From positions 1-64,000 of the forward strand of contig NZ_BSOA01000001.1 of the NCBI RefSeq assembly GCF_030160275.1: a DNA stretch of 64,000 bases. The letters run 5' to 3'. The notes under the pieces are model-generated. The model saw only the letters and a list, made by a program, of their open reading frames with translations, was not told the DNA's origin and made no database searches. Below, piece by piece: positions 37,201 to 44,387 of the stretch. Position numbers and translations under genes: made by a program. The DNA is from Dyella flagellata (GTDB lineage Bacteria > Pseudomonadota > Gammaproteobacteria > Xanthomonadales > Rhodanobacteraceae). The first letter of the stretch is position 1. Each line of letters starts with the position of its first letter.

Positions 37201-40200
37201 CACTTTGCCGAATGGCACGGTGGGTACGAGTTACAGCCAAACCATCAGCGCCAGCAACGGCAATGCGCCCTACACCTTCTCATTGAATGCTGGCAGTTTG
37301 CCGCCAGGCGTGACGCTCAGCAGCAACGGCACCCTGGCTGGCACCCCGACGGCGGGCGGATCGTACACGTTCACCGTGAAGGTGACGGACGCGGCTAGCA
37401 ACACCGCCACGCAAACCTATACCGGCGTCACCATCAATGCGCCCACCTTGTCCTTGTCGCCCGCGTCCATCACTGCCGCAACCGTTGGCGCGGCCTATTC
37501 GCAAAGCTTCAGCGCCAGCGGCGGCACCGCACCCTACACCTACGCGCAAAGCGGCAGCTTGCCCGCTGGGATGGGCTGGAATGCGAGCACGGCCACCTTG
37601 TCGGGCACGCCTACGCAAGCCGGTTCCTTCCCGATCGTGGTGCAGGTCACCGATAGCAGCGGTGGCGCCGGGCCGTATACGCACAACTTCAACTACACCG
37701 TGCAAGTGAATGCGGCGAGCTTGTCGATCACACCTGCCAACAACTCGGCATTCACTGCCACCTATGCCACCGCGTATTCGCAGAGCTTCAGCGGCGCTGG
37801 CGGCACTTCGCCGTATTCGTTCAGAGTAAGCAGCGGCAGCTTGCCTGCCGGTTTGAGCCTATCCAGTAGCGGCGTGCTTTCCGGGACATCTACGCAGACT
37901 GGTCATTTCAGTTTTGCGGTCACCATGACCGATAGCTCCACCGGCACTGGCGCACCGTTCTCCACGACCGCCAACTACAGCCTCACGGTCAACGCCAGTA
38001 CGATCACTCTGACGCCCGCCACGCTTACGAGCGGCATGGTCAGTACAAGCTACTCCGCGCAACTGAGCGCGCGCGGTGGCATCGGGCCTTACAGCTTCAG
38101 CGTCACCTCGGGCGCATTGCCCGCCGGCCTGTCGCTGAGCAGCAGTGGCGCCCTGACCGGTACACCCACCGCAGCCGGTGCGTTCAACATCACCGTGACT
38201 GCCACGGATGCAAACAGCTTTACCGGCAGCCAGGCCTATACGCTAACCATCGGTGCGCCGACGGTAAGCCTGAACCCAACTTCATCCACGCTGCCGACGG
38301 CAACAGCGGAAAGCGCTTATACGCAAAGCTTTACCGCCAGCGGCGGCACGGCGCCTTATCACTACGCCGTGTCCACGGGCAGCCTGCCAGCGGGGCTCAG
38401 CTTGAGCAACACTGGTGCATTGTCGGGAACCCCGACCGTAGCCGGTGCCTACACGTTCTCCGTTACCGCGACGGACAGCAGCACCGGTACCGGTGCGCCG
38501 TTTACGGCAACCCGCAGTTACACGCTGAACATCAACGCACCAAGCTTGGCGATTGCGCCAACCACCTTGCCCAATCCACAGCAGGCAGTGGCTTATAGCC
38601 AGCAAATAAGTGCGAGCGGAGGTGCGGGCGGCTACACCTACACAATCACCCAGGGTGCCCTGCCCGCTGGTCTTACGTTGAGCAACGCAGGCATGTTGTC
38701 GGGCACGCCAACAGCCAATGGCACGTTCTCGTTCACCGTCACCGCCAAGGACGGCAACAACTTCACGGCCTCGCAGAGCTATACGGTCAACGTACGGCAA
38801 GCCGTACCGATCGCCGGCAACGACACGGCGAGCACGCCAGCAAACCAGGCGGTAACGATCGCGGTAACGTCGGTGGATACCGGCGGCCCCGTCAGCAGCA
38901 TCGCGATCGCCGGCACGCCTTCGCACGGCACTGCCAATGTCAGCGGCTTGACCATCGTGTACACACCGAACAGCAATTTCTTCGGTACCGATACGCTGAC
39001 CTATACCGCCAGCGGACCAGGTGGCACGTCAGCGGCAGCGACTGTCACCATCACCGTCACGCCACTGGCTGTGCCTACAGCACCGGCGCAAAGCGTGACC
39101 ACGCTGAACAATCAACCGTTGACGATCGACGCCACGCAAGGTGCCACCGGTGCACCGTACACGGCAGTGACGATCGTGCAGCAGCCATCCACGGGCCAGG
39201 CCGTGGTGTCGGGAACCCATATCGTCTTCACCCCGACAGCCGGCGCATCGGGCAAGGCGAGCTTGATTTATACCTTGGCCAATCCTTTCGGCGTGTCTTC
39301 GCCGATCACCGTCACCATCAACACCAACCCGATCCCCGTAGCGATCGCGCAAACGGCCGCCATGGTGGCCGGCCGGACCCTGCAGGTGAACCTCACTCAG
39401 GGCGCTCAAGGCGGTCCGTTCAACGGTGCGTCGCTAGTGTCGCTTTCCCCTGCATCAGCGGGCACGGCATCGATACAAGCGGCATCTGGCGGCTACCAGC
39501 TGACCTTTACCGGCACGCCGACTTTCAGCGGTACCGCCGTCGTAACGTTCACCCTGAGCAATGCGTATGCCGTTTCTGCCCCGGCCATGGTGACGATCGC
39601 GGTATCGGCACGGCCGGATCCGTCCAAAGACCCAACCGTGACAGGCATGCTGGCGGCGCAAGTGGACGCCACCCGCAGCTTCGCGCTGGGCCAGATCGAC
39701 AACTTCCAGCAGCGCCTGGAAGTACTGCACAACGGTGGCGGCGAAGGCTTCCAGAACGGCCTGAGCTTCAGTTCCGACAGCATGCAGTTCCAGCAACAGA
39801 TGCGTCAGCTCAAGAACATGCCCGCGGATCTCAATCGACGCTACTGGGCAGATCCACAGCAGCCTACGGCTTCCACCAGCTCGACCACATCGGGCTTGCC
39901 GGACGGCTATGGGCTCTGGACCGGCGGCGCGATCAACTTCGGGTCGCGCAGCTCGAGCCAAAGCATGAGCGGCTTCGGCTTCAATACCAGTGGCGTGAGC
40001 GGCGGCATCGACAAGCGCATCACCTCATCGCTTGCGGTAGGTGGTGGCATCGGCTACGGGCATAACGACACCGTTATCGGCCACGGTGACGCTCGCAATG
40101 ACTCGAACAGCTACAGCCTCGTGATGTATGCCAGCTACAACCCGGGCGCCGCCACCTTTGTGGATGGTGTGCTGGGCTATCAGTGGCTTTCGTTCGACAC

Positions 40201-40738
40201 GCAGCGCCAGATCACAGCCGACGGCAACACGGTCGCCGGCCGTCGCGATGGCACGCAGTGGTTCGGATCGTTCTCGGCCGGCTATCTATGGAATCATGAC
40301 GCATGGAGACTCTCGCCCTACGGTCGCATTGACCTCGCCCATGGACAGTTGAATAGCTACACCGAACATGGCGATGCAATCTATGCGCTGCACTATCAAA
40401 ACCAGACGGTGAGCACCAGCACCAGCAGCATAGGCCTGCTTTCCGGCTATACCTTCAAGCGCGACGACAGCGTGGTCATGCCCCAGCTGCGAGTGGAATT
40501 CGGCCACGACTTCCAGAGCGCCAGTGAGGCGACGATGAGCTACGCGGATCTGTTGTCCGGCCCGTATTACCGCGCCGCGGTCGATCGGCTGGCCCGCAAT
40601 CATTACCTGATCGGCTTCGGCGTGAACTGGCAATACCGGGGCGGCGCGATGATACGGCTGGAATACGACGACCAGATCGACGGCAGCAACCAGAACAATC
40701 AGACCATCATGTTCGGGGTGCAGATGCCGTTGCATTGA
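34214..40738 (+). CDS. Giant Ig-repeat (He_PIG) autotransporter
   Basis: A 2174-residue surface protein. A long N-terminal extension precedes a signal helix (LMLVLCLSALSWMPATAHAG, about residues 66-85). About fifteen putative-Ig (He_PIG) repeats (roughly 185-1520) each end in a GTPT/AGGSYXFTVKVTD-type strand. Three Ig/cadherin-like modules follow (about 1530-1800), then a linker with DATRSFALGQIDNFQQRLEVL, and a C-terminal autotransporter beta-domain (about 1895-2174, from GLWTGGAINFGS to FGVQMPLH). The passenger should be pushed to the cell surface as an adhesin. The start is ATG 34214 (GTG 34211 also possible); a start at 34391 would give a plain signal peptide. The repeats are near identical at DNA level in a 540-bp register. 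Confidence 0.88.
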   Translation: MKLHRQSVGSAWLRLSATGRGIGGFAWLMSPGFTSPRVGGRAQDCPTNIFTGATWASARMASALCRLMLVLCLSALSWMPATAHAGNLTGCPSSFEVPAGGSATLDTYQCPFTSGLGTYFPAFYPDSTTTGNDVVNTAHGTATNVSNGDQYLAYQNNGDGATSDTYTWVDANSSTSRHVETISILNISTTSLPNAAVGTAYNQTISGAGGTPSGYSFTSTSLPAGLTLSTGGVLSGTPTTAGSYSFTVTLSDGVVSVPRTYSGFTVANAGISISPSSLPNGTVGAAYNQSVSASGGTSPYSYTISAGALPAGLSISASSGAITGTPTAGGTFSFTVKATDASSNTATQTYSGFTVAAPTISVSPTTVPGATQNSSYNQTITASGGTSTYTYAVTAGSLPSGLSISSSGVLSGTPSVYGNYNFTITATDSSTGTGPYTGSRAYSLSVTASTPTITTASVANGTVGVSYSQTISASSGNAPYTFSILAGSLPTGLSISSGGVISGTPTAGGSYNFTVKVTDAASNTASRTYNGVTINAPIITVSPSTLPGATQNSSYSQTVTATGGTSPYTYAVTSGTLPSGLTLNANTGAVSGTPTVYGNYSFTITATDSSGGTGPYSGSANYTLAVTASTPIITTASVANGTVGVSYSQTISASSGNAPYTFSISAGSLPSGLSISSGGVISGTPTAGGSYTFTVKVTDAASNTATRTYTSVTIGAPIITVSPSTLPGATQNSSYSQTVTATGGTSPYTYAVTSGTLPSGLTINPNTGTLTGTPTVYGNYSFTITATDSSTGTGPYTGSRAYTLAVTASIPVITTASVANGTVGVSYSQTISASNGNAPYTYSISAGSLPPGLSISSGGLISGTPTAGGSYNFTVKVTDAASNTATQSYTGVAISAAIITVSPSTLPNATQNSSYSQTVTATGGTSPYTYAVTSGTLPTGLTLNANTGTLSGTATVFGNYSFTITATDSSGGTGPYTGSRAYTLPVTASNPVISPTTLPNGTVGTSYSQTISASNGNAPYTFSLNAGSLPPGVTLSSNGTLAGTPTAGGSYTFTVKVTDAASNTATQTYTGVTINAPTLSLSPASITAATVGAAYSQSFSASGGTAPYTYAQSGSLPAGMGWNASTATLSGTPTQAGSFPIVVQVTDSSGGAGPYTHNFNYTVQVNAASLSITPANNSAFTATYATAYSQSFSGAGGTSPYSFRVSSGSLPAGLSLSSSGVLSGTSTQTGHFSFAVTMTDSSTGTGAPFSTTANYSLTVNASTITLTPATLTSGMVSTSYSAQLSARGGIGPYSFSVTSGALPAGLSLSSSGALTGTPTAAGAFNITVTATDANSFTGSQAYTLTIGAPTVSLNPTSSTLPTATAESAYTQSFTASGGTAPYHYAVSTGSLPAGLSLSNTGALSGTPTVAGAYTFSVTATDSSTGTGAPFTATRSYTLNINAPSLAIAPTTLPNPQQAVAYSQQISASGGAGGYTYTITQGALPAGLTLSNAGMLSGTPTANGTFSFTVTAKDGNNFTASQSYTVNVRQAVPIAGNDTASTPANQAVTIAVTSVDTGGPVSSIAIAGTPSHGTANVSGLTIVYTPNSNFFGTDTLTYTASGPGGTSAAATVTITVTPLAVPTAPAQSVTTLNNQPLTIDATQGATGAPYTAVTIVQQPSTGQAVVSGTHIVFTPTAGASGKASLIYTLANPFGVSSPITVTINTNPIPVAIAQTAAMVAGRTLQVNLTQGAQGGPFNGASLVSLSPASAGTASIQAASGGYQLTFTGTPTFSGTAVVTFTLSNAYAVSAPAMVTIAVSARPDPSKDPTVTGMLAAQVDATRSFALGQIDNFQQRLEVLHNGGGEGFQNGLSFSSDSMQFQQQMRQLKNMPADLNRRYWADPQQPTASTSSTTSGLPDGYGLWTGGAINFGSRSSSQSMSGFGFNTSGVSGGIDKRITSSLAVGGGIGYGHNDTVIGHGDARNDSNSYSLVMYASYNPGAATFVDGVLGYQWLSFDTQRQITADGNTVAGRRDGTQWFGSFSAGYLWNHDAWRLSPYGRIDLAHGQLNSYTEHGDAIYALHYQNQTVSTSTSSIGLLSGYTFKRDDSVVMPQLRVEFGHDFQSASEATMSYADLLSGPYYRAAVDRLARNHYLIGFGVNWQYRGGAMIRLEYDDQIDGSNQNNQTIMFGVQMPLH
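35041..37200 (+). repeat. 540-bp in-frame tandem repeat register inside the autotransporter
   Basis: Landmark sequences recur at exactly 540-bp steps: 35041, 35581, 36121 and 36661, with a diverged fifth at 37201. The block GAGCGTAGCCAACGGCACGG starts at 35581 and 36121 and, with one change, at 36661. Each unit codes for 180 residues, that is one pair of Ig repeats of two alternating types (AGGSYNFTVKVTDAASNTA and VYGNYSFTITATDSS). Units 35581-37200 are the most alike. Confidence 0.9.
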
Positions 40739-40770
40739 CGGAGAAGGAAGCTCCTTTCCTACGCAATGTA

Positions 40771-40810
40771 GCTCCCTCCCCTGCATGCAGGGGAGGGCTG
40801 GGGTGGGGTA
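40771..40810. repeat. Palindromic repeat, CTCCCTCCCCTGC family, half element
   Basis: GCTCCCTCCCCTGC is followed by GCAGGGGAGGG and then CTGGGGTGGGGT. It matches one half of the full elements at 12104 and 41190. It lies between the autotransporter stop and the DUF559 gene. Confidence 0.85.
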
Positions 40811-40842
40811 AAACAACCTCGCGACCAGACCCCATAACTGCA

Positions 40843-41181
40843 ATGAAAGAAAAATGGAAACGCGCCCGTCAGCTACGATGTGCGAGCACGGATGCCGAAC
40901 GCCATCTATGGCAACACATTCGGCACAAAAATTTGGCAGTCCATAAATTCCGGCGCCAATATCCAATCGCCGGCTACATCGTCGACTTTGTTTGCCTCTC
41001 TGCCATGCTGGTGGTGGAGATCGATGGCGGCCAGCATCTGGATGCTCTTGAGTATGACGCGGCCAGAACCAGCGCATTGGAGGCGCGTGGCTTTCGCGTC
41101 CTGCGCTTCTGGAATGATGAAGTGTTGCTGCGCACGGAAGATGTGCTTGACGTTATCTGGCGAAATTTGGCTGAGCGCTAA
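40843..41181 (+). CDS. DUF559 (Vsr/restriction-endonuclease-like) protein
   Basis: A 112-residue protein of the DUF559 family, which has a very-short-patch-repair endonuclease-like fold. Landmarks are RARQLRCASTDAERHLWQHIR, HKFRRQYPIAGYIVDFVCLSAMLVVEIDGGQH (with the acidic residues of a PD-(D/E)XK-type site: D in IVDF and E in VVEIDG) and LEARGFRVLRFWNDEVL. Function in cells is unproven. ATG at 40843 opens the domain. The gene is bordered by CTCCCTCCCCTGC-family palindromes on both sides and has a broken partial copy at 41324-41373, so the unit seems to have been duplicated or moved. Confidence 0.85.
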   Translation: MKEKWKRARQLRCASTDAERHLWQHIRHKNLAVHKFRRQYPIAGYIVDFVCLSAMLVVEIDGGQHLDALEYDAARTSALEARGFRVLRFWNDEVLLRTEDVLDVIWRNLAER

Positions 41182-41189
41182 AGCCCAAG

Positions 41190-41310
41190 CAACCCCACCC
41201 CGGCCCTCCCCTGCCAAGCAGGGGAGGGAGCAAGTCGAACACCGCGCGATTTGCAACTCCCTCCCCTGCTTGCAGGGGAGGGTTGGGGTGGGGTTGTACG
41301 AGCTTGCCGC
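41190..41310. repeat. Palindromic repeat, CTCCCTCCCCTGC family, double element
   Basis: A CAACCCCACCCC arm and CCCTCCCCTGC/GCAGGGGAGGGAG hairpin lead to a second hairpin (CTCCCTCCCCTGC/GCAGGGGAGGG) and GTTGGGGTGGGGTTG, forming a large palindrome. The flank GAGCTTGCCGC after the G-rich arm is also found after the arm of the element at 12104, so the family extends beyond the hairpin. Confidence 0.85.
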
Positions 41311-41323
41311 ACTGTTGAAGTTC

Positions 41324-41373
41324 AACGCCATCCATGGCAATCCATTCGGCACAGAAATTTGGCAGCCTATAAA
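41324..41373 (+). pseudogene. Fragment of a second DUF559 gene
   Basis: Bases 41324-41373 align with 40898-40947 of the DUF559 gene; about 44 of 50 positions are identical. In the matching frame they read RHPWQSIRHRNLAAYK against RHLWQHIRHKNLAVHK. The fragment has no start and ends next to the stop of the sigma-factor gene at 41383, with a palindromic repeat on its left. It looks like the remnant of a second DUF559-plus-palindrome unit. Confidence 0.7.
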
Positions 41374-41382
41374 CGAGACAGC

Positions 41383-42090
41383 CTACGCCAACTCAGCCAT
41401 CACCCGTTCGCGTAGGCAACATCGTAATCGCTCCAACGCACGCTTATGCAATTGAGAGACCCGGCCCTTCGTCACGCCCAGCCGCTTTGCAACCTCCACG
41501 AACGATAACTGGTGGTAGTAATGCAACACCACTACCAGCCGATCGCGCTCGGTAAGCAGCTCCAGGCTTTCCGACACGGCCGCGCTCAATTGCGCCTTCT
41601 CCAGCTCTGCGTAAGCGTCCGCGGGCTGCATGCCGCCCGGCATGGATTGCATGTCCAGCAGGAAGCCCAGGCCAAGGCCAACCGTGGTCGCTATGAAATC
41701 TTCCAGGGCATCTCCATTGCTTTCTTCATGCAACGATTCGACTCGCTCCTTCGCCGCCGCGGCTCTATAAGGCGCGTCATGGCCAAGCTCCAGGTGCACA
41801 TTGCGCAATACGCGCAAGCCGTCGAAGACCGCACCGCGTACACGTAACCGTGCGAACGGCTTGAACGACACACCGCGGGAGACGTCGAAACGCTCAATCG
41901 CTTCCATCAAGCCAAGCAACGCGTTCTGTACACAGTCGTGCCAGGAGTCGCGCATCAGGTAGACGCGCAGATAGACATCGCGCGCCACCAGGCGTGCCCA
42001 TGGCGAATAATGGACGATCAATGCATCACGTGCTGCGGCACTGCGCTCCTGTTGCCAGCACCGCCACAGGATGTCCTCGTCGCTCTCCAC
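41383..42090 (-). CDS. fliA: FliA-type flagellar sigma factor (sigma-28)
   Basis: A 235-residue sigma-70 family member of the FliA/WhiG type. Region 2 is seen as WARLVARDVYLRVYL, DSWHDCVQNALLGLMEAIERFD and FKPFARLRVRGAVFDGLR; region 4 as LTERDRLVVVLHYYHQLSFVEVAKRLGVTKGRVSQLHKRALERLR. Length is normal for FliA. The start is GTG at 42090, 17 bp after the fliP stop. It is the last gene of the flagellar-type operon, an unusual place, and would be made only after the basal body genes. No flgM anti-sigma gene is in the window. Likely targets (flagellin or other late genes) are not here. Confidence 0.85.
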   Translation of the reverse strand: MESDEDILWRCWQQERSAAARDALIVHYSPWARLVARDVYLRVYLMRDSWHDCVQNALLGLMEAIERFDVSRGVSFKPFARLRVRGAVFDGLRVLRNVHLELGHDAPYRAAAAKERVESLHEESNGDALEDFIATTVGLGLGFLLDMQSMPGGMQPADAYAELEKAQLSAAVSESLELLTERDRLVVVLHYYHQLSFVEVAKRLGVTKGRVSQLHKRALERLRCCLRERVMAELA

Positions 42091-42107
42091 CTGGAGCGCC
42101 TGCGCAT

Positions 42108-42851
42108 TCAGAGGTGGTAACCGCTGAGCAGGGCCTGGGCCAACAGGGTCCAGCCGTTGATCAGCAGGAATAGCAGGATCTTCAACGGCAGGCTGATCGT
42201 GGTCGGTGGCAGCATGATCATGCCCAGCGCCATCAGGATCGCCGCGACGACCAGATCGATCAGCAGGAACGGCAGGAAGATCACGAAGCCGATCTGGAAG
42301 GCCGTACGCAGCTCGCTCAGCATGAATGCGGGGATAAGCTGCAAGGCGCCGATGTCCTGCACCGACTTAGGCGGCGGTACTTTGGCCATGCGCACCACCG
42401 CCAGCAGATCATCCTCGCGCGTCTGGCGCACCATGAACAGCTTGAACGGTTCGAACGCGCGGGCTGCCGCCTCCTGGATTGGCATTTCATGCCGAAGATA
42501 CGGATCCAGGCCATTCTGCTTGGCGCTCTGGAACACTGGACTCATCGAGAACAAGGTCAGGAACATCGCCAACGTAAGCAGCACGCTGTTGGGCGGCGTC
42601 TGCTGCAAGCCCAGGGCACTTCGCACCAGCGACAGCACCACGATGATGCGCGTGAACGAAGTCAGCGCAATCACCATCAGCGGAATGAACGACAGTAGCG
42701 ACAGCAGCAGGAACGAGCGCAGGATAGGCGAGTAGTCCTCGCTGGAAGCGCGGGCGATGGCATCCTGGATCGGGTCCGCGCACCACCCTGCCATTGGCAG
42801 AAGCAAGCCGGCCAAAAACAAAACCGCCAGAAAACACTTGCTGCGCATCAT
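42108..42851 (-). CDS. fliP: Flagellar export apparatus protein FliP
   Basis: A 247-residue core protein of the type III export gate. A signal peptide (SKCFLAVLFLAGLLLPMAGWCA) is followed by LRSFLLLSLLSFIPLMVIALTSFTRIIVVLSLVRSALGLQQTPPN, the hallmark of FliP, and the C-terminal LLIDLVVAAILMALGMIMLPPTTISLPLKILLF. Length is usual. Five FliP with FliQ and FliR form the pore in the MS ring. The ATG at 42851 overlaps the fliO stop by 4 bp. Confidence 0.95.
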   Translation of the reverse strand: MMRSKCFLAVLFLAGLLLPMAGWCADPIQDAIARASSEDYSPILRSFLLLSLLSFIPLMVIALTSFTRIIVVLSLVRSALGLQQTPPNSVLLTLAMFLTLFSMSPVFQSAKQNGLDPYLRHEMPIQEAAARAFEPFKLFMVRQTREDDLLAVVRMAKVPPPKSVQDIGALQLIPAFMLSELRTAFQIGFVIFLPFLLIDLVVAAILMALGMIMLPPTTISLPLKILLFLLINGWTLLAQALLSGYHL

Positions 42852-43219
42852 GACGTTCCCTCGTCGATAGCTTGATGAGGAACCACCGGCGTTACCGTAG
42901 CGTTGGTGCCACGGCTGCTCTCCACGACCAGATAGGCCTGGCCTCGATAACTGATCACGTGCGCAGTCGTACCCATGCTGAGACGACGCGACGCCCGCAC
43001 TTGAATGCCCTCTTCCGGTGAAACAGCCACACGCGTCGTCCCCCGCCAGGCGATCCGGCCCCGGCGGCGCACGTATAGCAATGCCGCCGTCAGCAAGCCC
43101 AATAGGCACAGCGTTATCAGCAACGCCAAGGCAAACGTGCCCATCGAGACCGGTGCGTCGGTTCGATACGGGATGACCGCAGGCGCCAACTGCGCAGCGG
43201 GAAAATTCAGCAGGCTCAC
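42848..43219 (-). CDS. fliO: FliO-type flagellar protein
   Basis: A 123-residue protein with one membrane helix (MGTFALALLITLCLLGLLTAALLYV, residues 26-50) and a small cytosolic domain (VSPEEGIQVRASRRLSMGTTAHVISYRGQAYLVVES), as in FliO, which helps FliP assemble. The start is GTG at 43219, overlapping the fliN stop by 4 bp; the stop overlaps fliP. Sequence conservation in FliO is low, so the call rests mainly on topology and place. Confidence 0.8.
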   Translation of the reverse strand: MSLLNFPAAQLAPAVIPYRTDAPVSMGTFALALLITLCLLGLLTAALLYVRRRGRIAWRGTTRVAVSPEEGIQVRASRRLSMGTTAHVISYRGQAYLVVESSRGTNATVTPVVPHQAIDEGTS

Positions 43220-43521
43220 AGGATCTCGGTAATCTTCAGGCCGAAACTGTCGCCTACGGCCATCAGCTGGCCGCGCGCGATCGACTTGCCGTCGAGTTGC
43301 AAGGTCACCGGTGCGTCCAAATGCGTATCCAGCGTTACCGAGTCGCCCTTCGCCAGGCTGAAAAGCTTTTCCACGTTCATCTCGGCCGAGCCCAATACCA
43401 CTTCCAGGCGCACATTCACGTGGCCGAGCATGGACAGGTTGCGCCTGATCAAAGGATCGCCCGCAACGGGTTCGTAGGCGGTTTCTTCCAATTGGATGGG
43501 GGCTACGACGATTTCGTTCAT
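43216..43521 (-). CDS. fliN: Flagellar C-ring/export protein FliN
   Basis: A 101-residue protein made up of one SpoA domain: LSMLGHVNVRLEVVLGSAEMNVEKLFSLAKGDSVTLDTHLDAPVTLQLDGKSIARGQLMAVGDSFGLKITEIL is the classical FliN core, here about residues 29-101. FliN forms the base of the C ring and docks FliH. The ATG is at 43521. A 68-bp palindromic repeat lies between it and the FliM-like gene, the only long gap in this part of the operon. Confidence 0.92.
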   Translation of the reverse strand: MNEIVVAPIQLEETAYEPVAGDPLIRRNLSMLGHVNVRLEVVLGSAEMNVEKLFSLAKGDSVTLDTHLDAPVTLQLDGKSIARGQLMAVGDSFGLKITEIL

Positions 43522-43552
43522 GACTGCCTTTCCTTAAATACTTGGGATATTT

Positions 43553-43620
43553 GTAGGCTGGGATGACAATCCCAGCATCATTGGCGAGGCCTGAATGCTG
43601 GGATTGTCATCCCAGCCTAC
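43553..43620. repeat. 68-bp palindromic REP-like element inside the flagellar operon
   Basis: GTAGGCTGGGATGACAATCC begins at 43553 and the reverse-complement arm ends in CCAGCCTAC at 43620. The TAG stop of the FliM-like gene (43617-43619) is part of the right arm. The element separates fliM-like and fliN and could form a hairpin in the operon mRNA. Confidence 0.9.
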
Positions 43621-44384
43621 GTTTGCCCGTCGATTACGACGGCGCGTTGTTCGCCCGAACGCCGCAGGAAACCCGCGGCGATGGCACCGTGTCCTTGGAG
43701 ATGAAGATGCAAGGGCTCATCGAGCCCACGGTCGCCGACCAGCACCTCGCCAATGCTGAGATCGGATAGATGCGCCAAGTCGACCGAGCCGAAATCCATC
43801 ACCGCCGTCATTTTCAACGAAGCCGTCTGGATCGCGGCCTGCCGCTGTGCCAGGCCTGATTGCCTGGAAATCGCAGCCGGTGGAGCCAGGCGATCCGCCA
43901 GGTTTCGGTCGATCGCCAACTCCAATGTCAGGCGTCCGATCGAGGCGGTAACGCAGAACGCACCTAAGCGCGCTTGCTCGACGCTTAAAGGCGCACTCTC
44001 TTTGCGCAATTGCGCGGTATTGTTCACACCGGCACGGCGCTGCACGCGGGAGGCAAGATCCGTCATAGCACTCTCACCGACCTGGTGCACAAGATCCGCA
44101 TCCGCGTCGGTGCTGGCGCTTGCACCGGCGAGAAAACGCCCGAGCCCGTCGAAATCCTTGCCCGCCGAGTAAATGGCCAGCGCTCCCGCATCGCTGGTCG
44201 ATATCCAAGGCATGGAACGCTTTTCTTGATCGAGTTCCGTAACCTCGGCGTGCACCTCGATGGCACCCTCCGCCGAACCCATCCACCAATTGCGCGCCCA
44301 ATCTTCCACCAGCCCCGCCAGCAGCGTGTGCAAGGCCGTACGGCGGGATTGGCCAAGCCAGCCAAAGCGAACATCTTGCGTCAT
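43617..44384 (-). CDS. Short FliM/SctQ-like C-ring protein with SpoA domain
   Basis: A 255-residue protein in the fliM place. The C-terminal part (about residues 180-255, LKMTAVMDFGSVDLAHLSDLSIGEVLVGDRG...LHLQGHGAIAAGFLRRSGEQRAVVI) is a SpoA domain. The N-terminal part lacks the FliM start motif for CheY binding and begins with FGWLGQSRRTALHTLLAGLV. FliM has about 330 residues; the length and the variable N-terminus are more like SctQ/HrcQ of injectisomes. It should form the C ring or sorting platform with FliN. Its stop codon lies in a palindromic repeat, so a truncated end is possible, but the SpoA domain looks complete. Confidence 0.7.
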   Translation of the reverse strand: MTQDVRFGWLGQSRRTALHTLLAGLVEDWARNWWMGSAEGAIEVHAEVTELDQEKRSMPWISTSDAGALAIYSAGKDFDGLGRFLAGASASTDADADLVHQVGESAMTDLASRVQRRAGVNNTAQLRKESAPLSVEQARLGAFCVTASIGRLTLELAIDRNLADRLAPPAAISRQSGLAQRQAAIQTASLKMTAVMDFGSVDLAHLSDLSIGEVLVGDRGLDEPLHLHLQGHGAIAAGFLRRSGEQRAVVIDGQT

Positions 44385-44387
44385 GCA

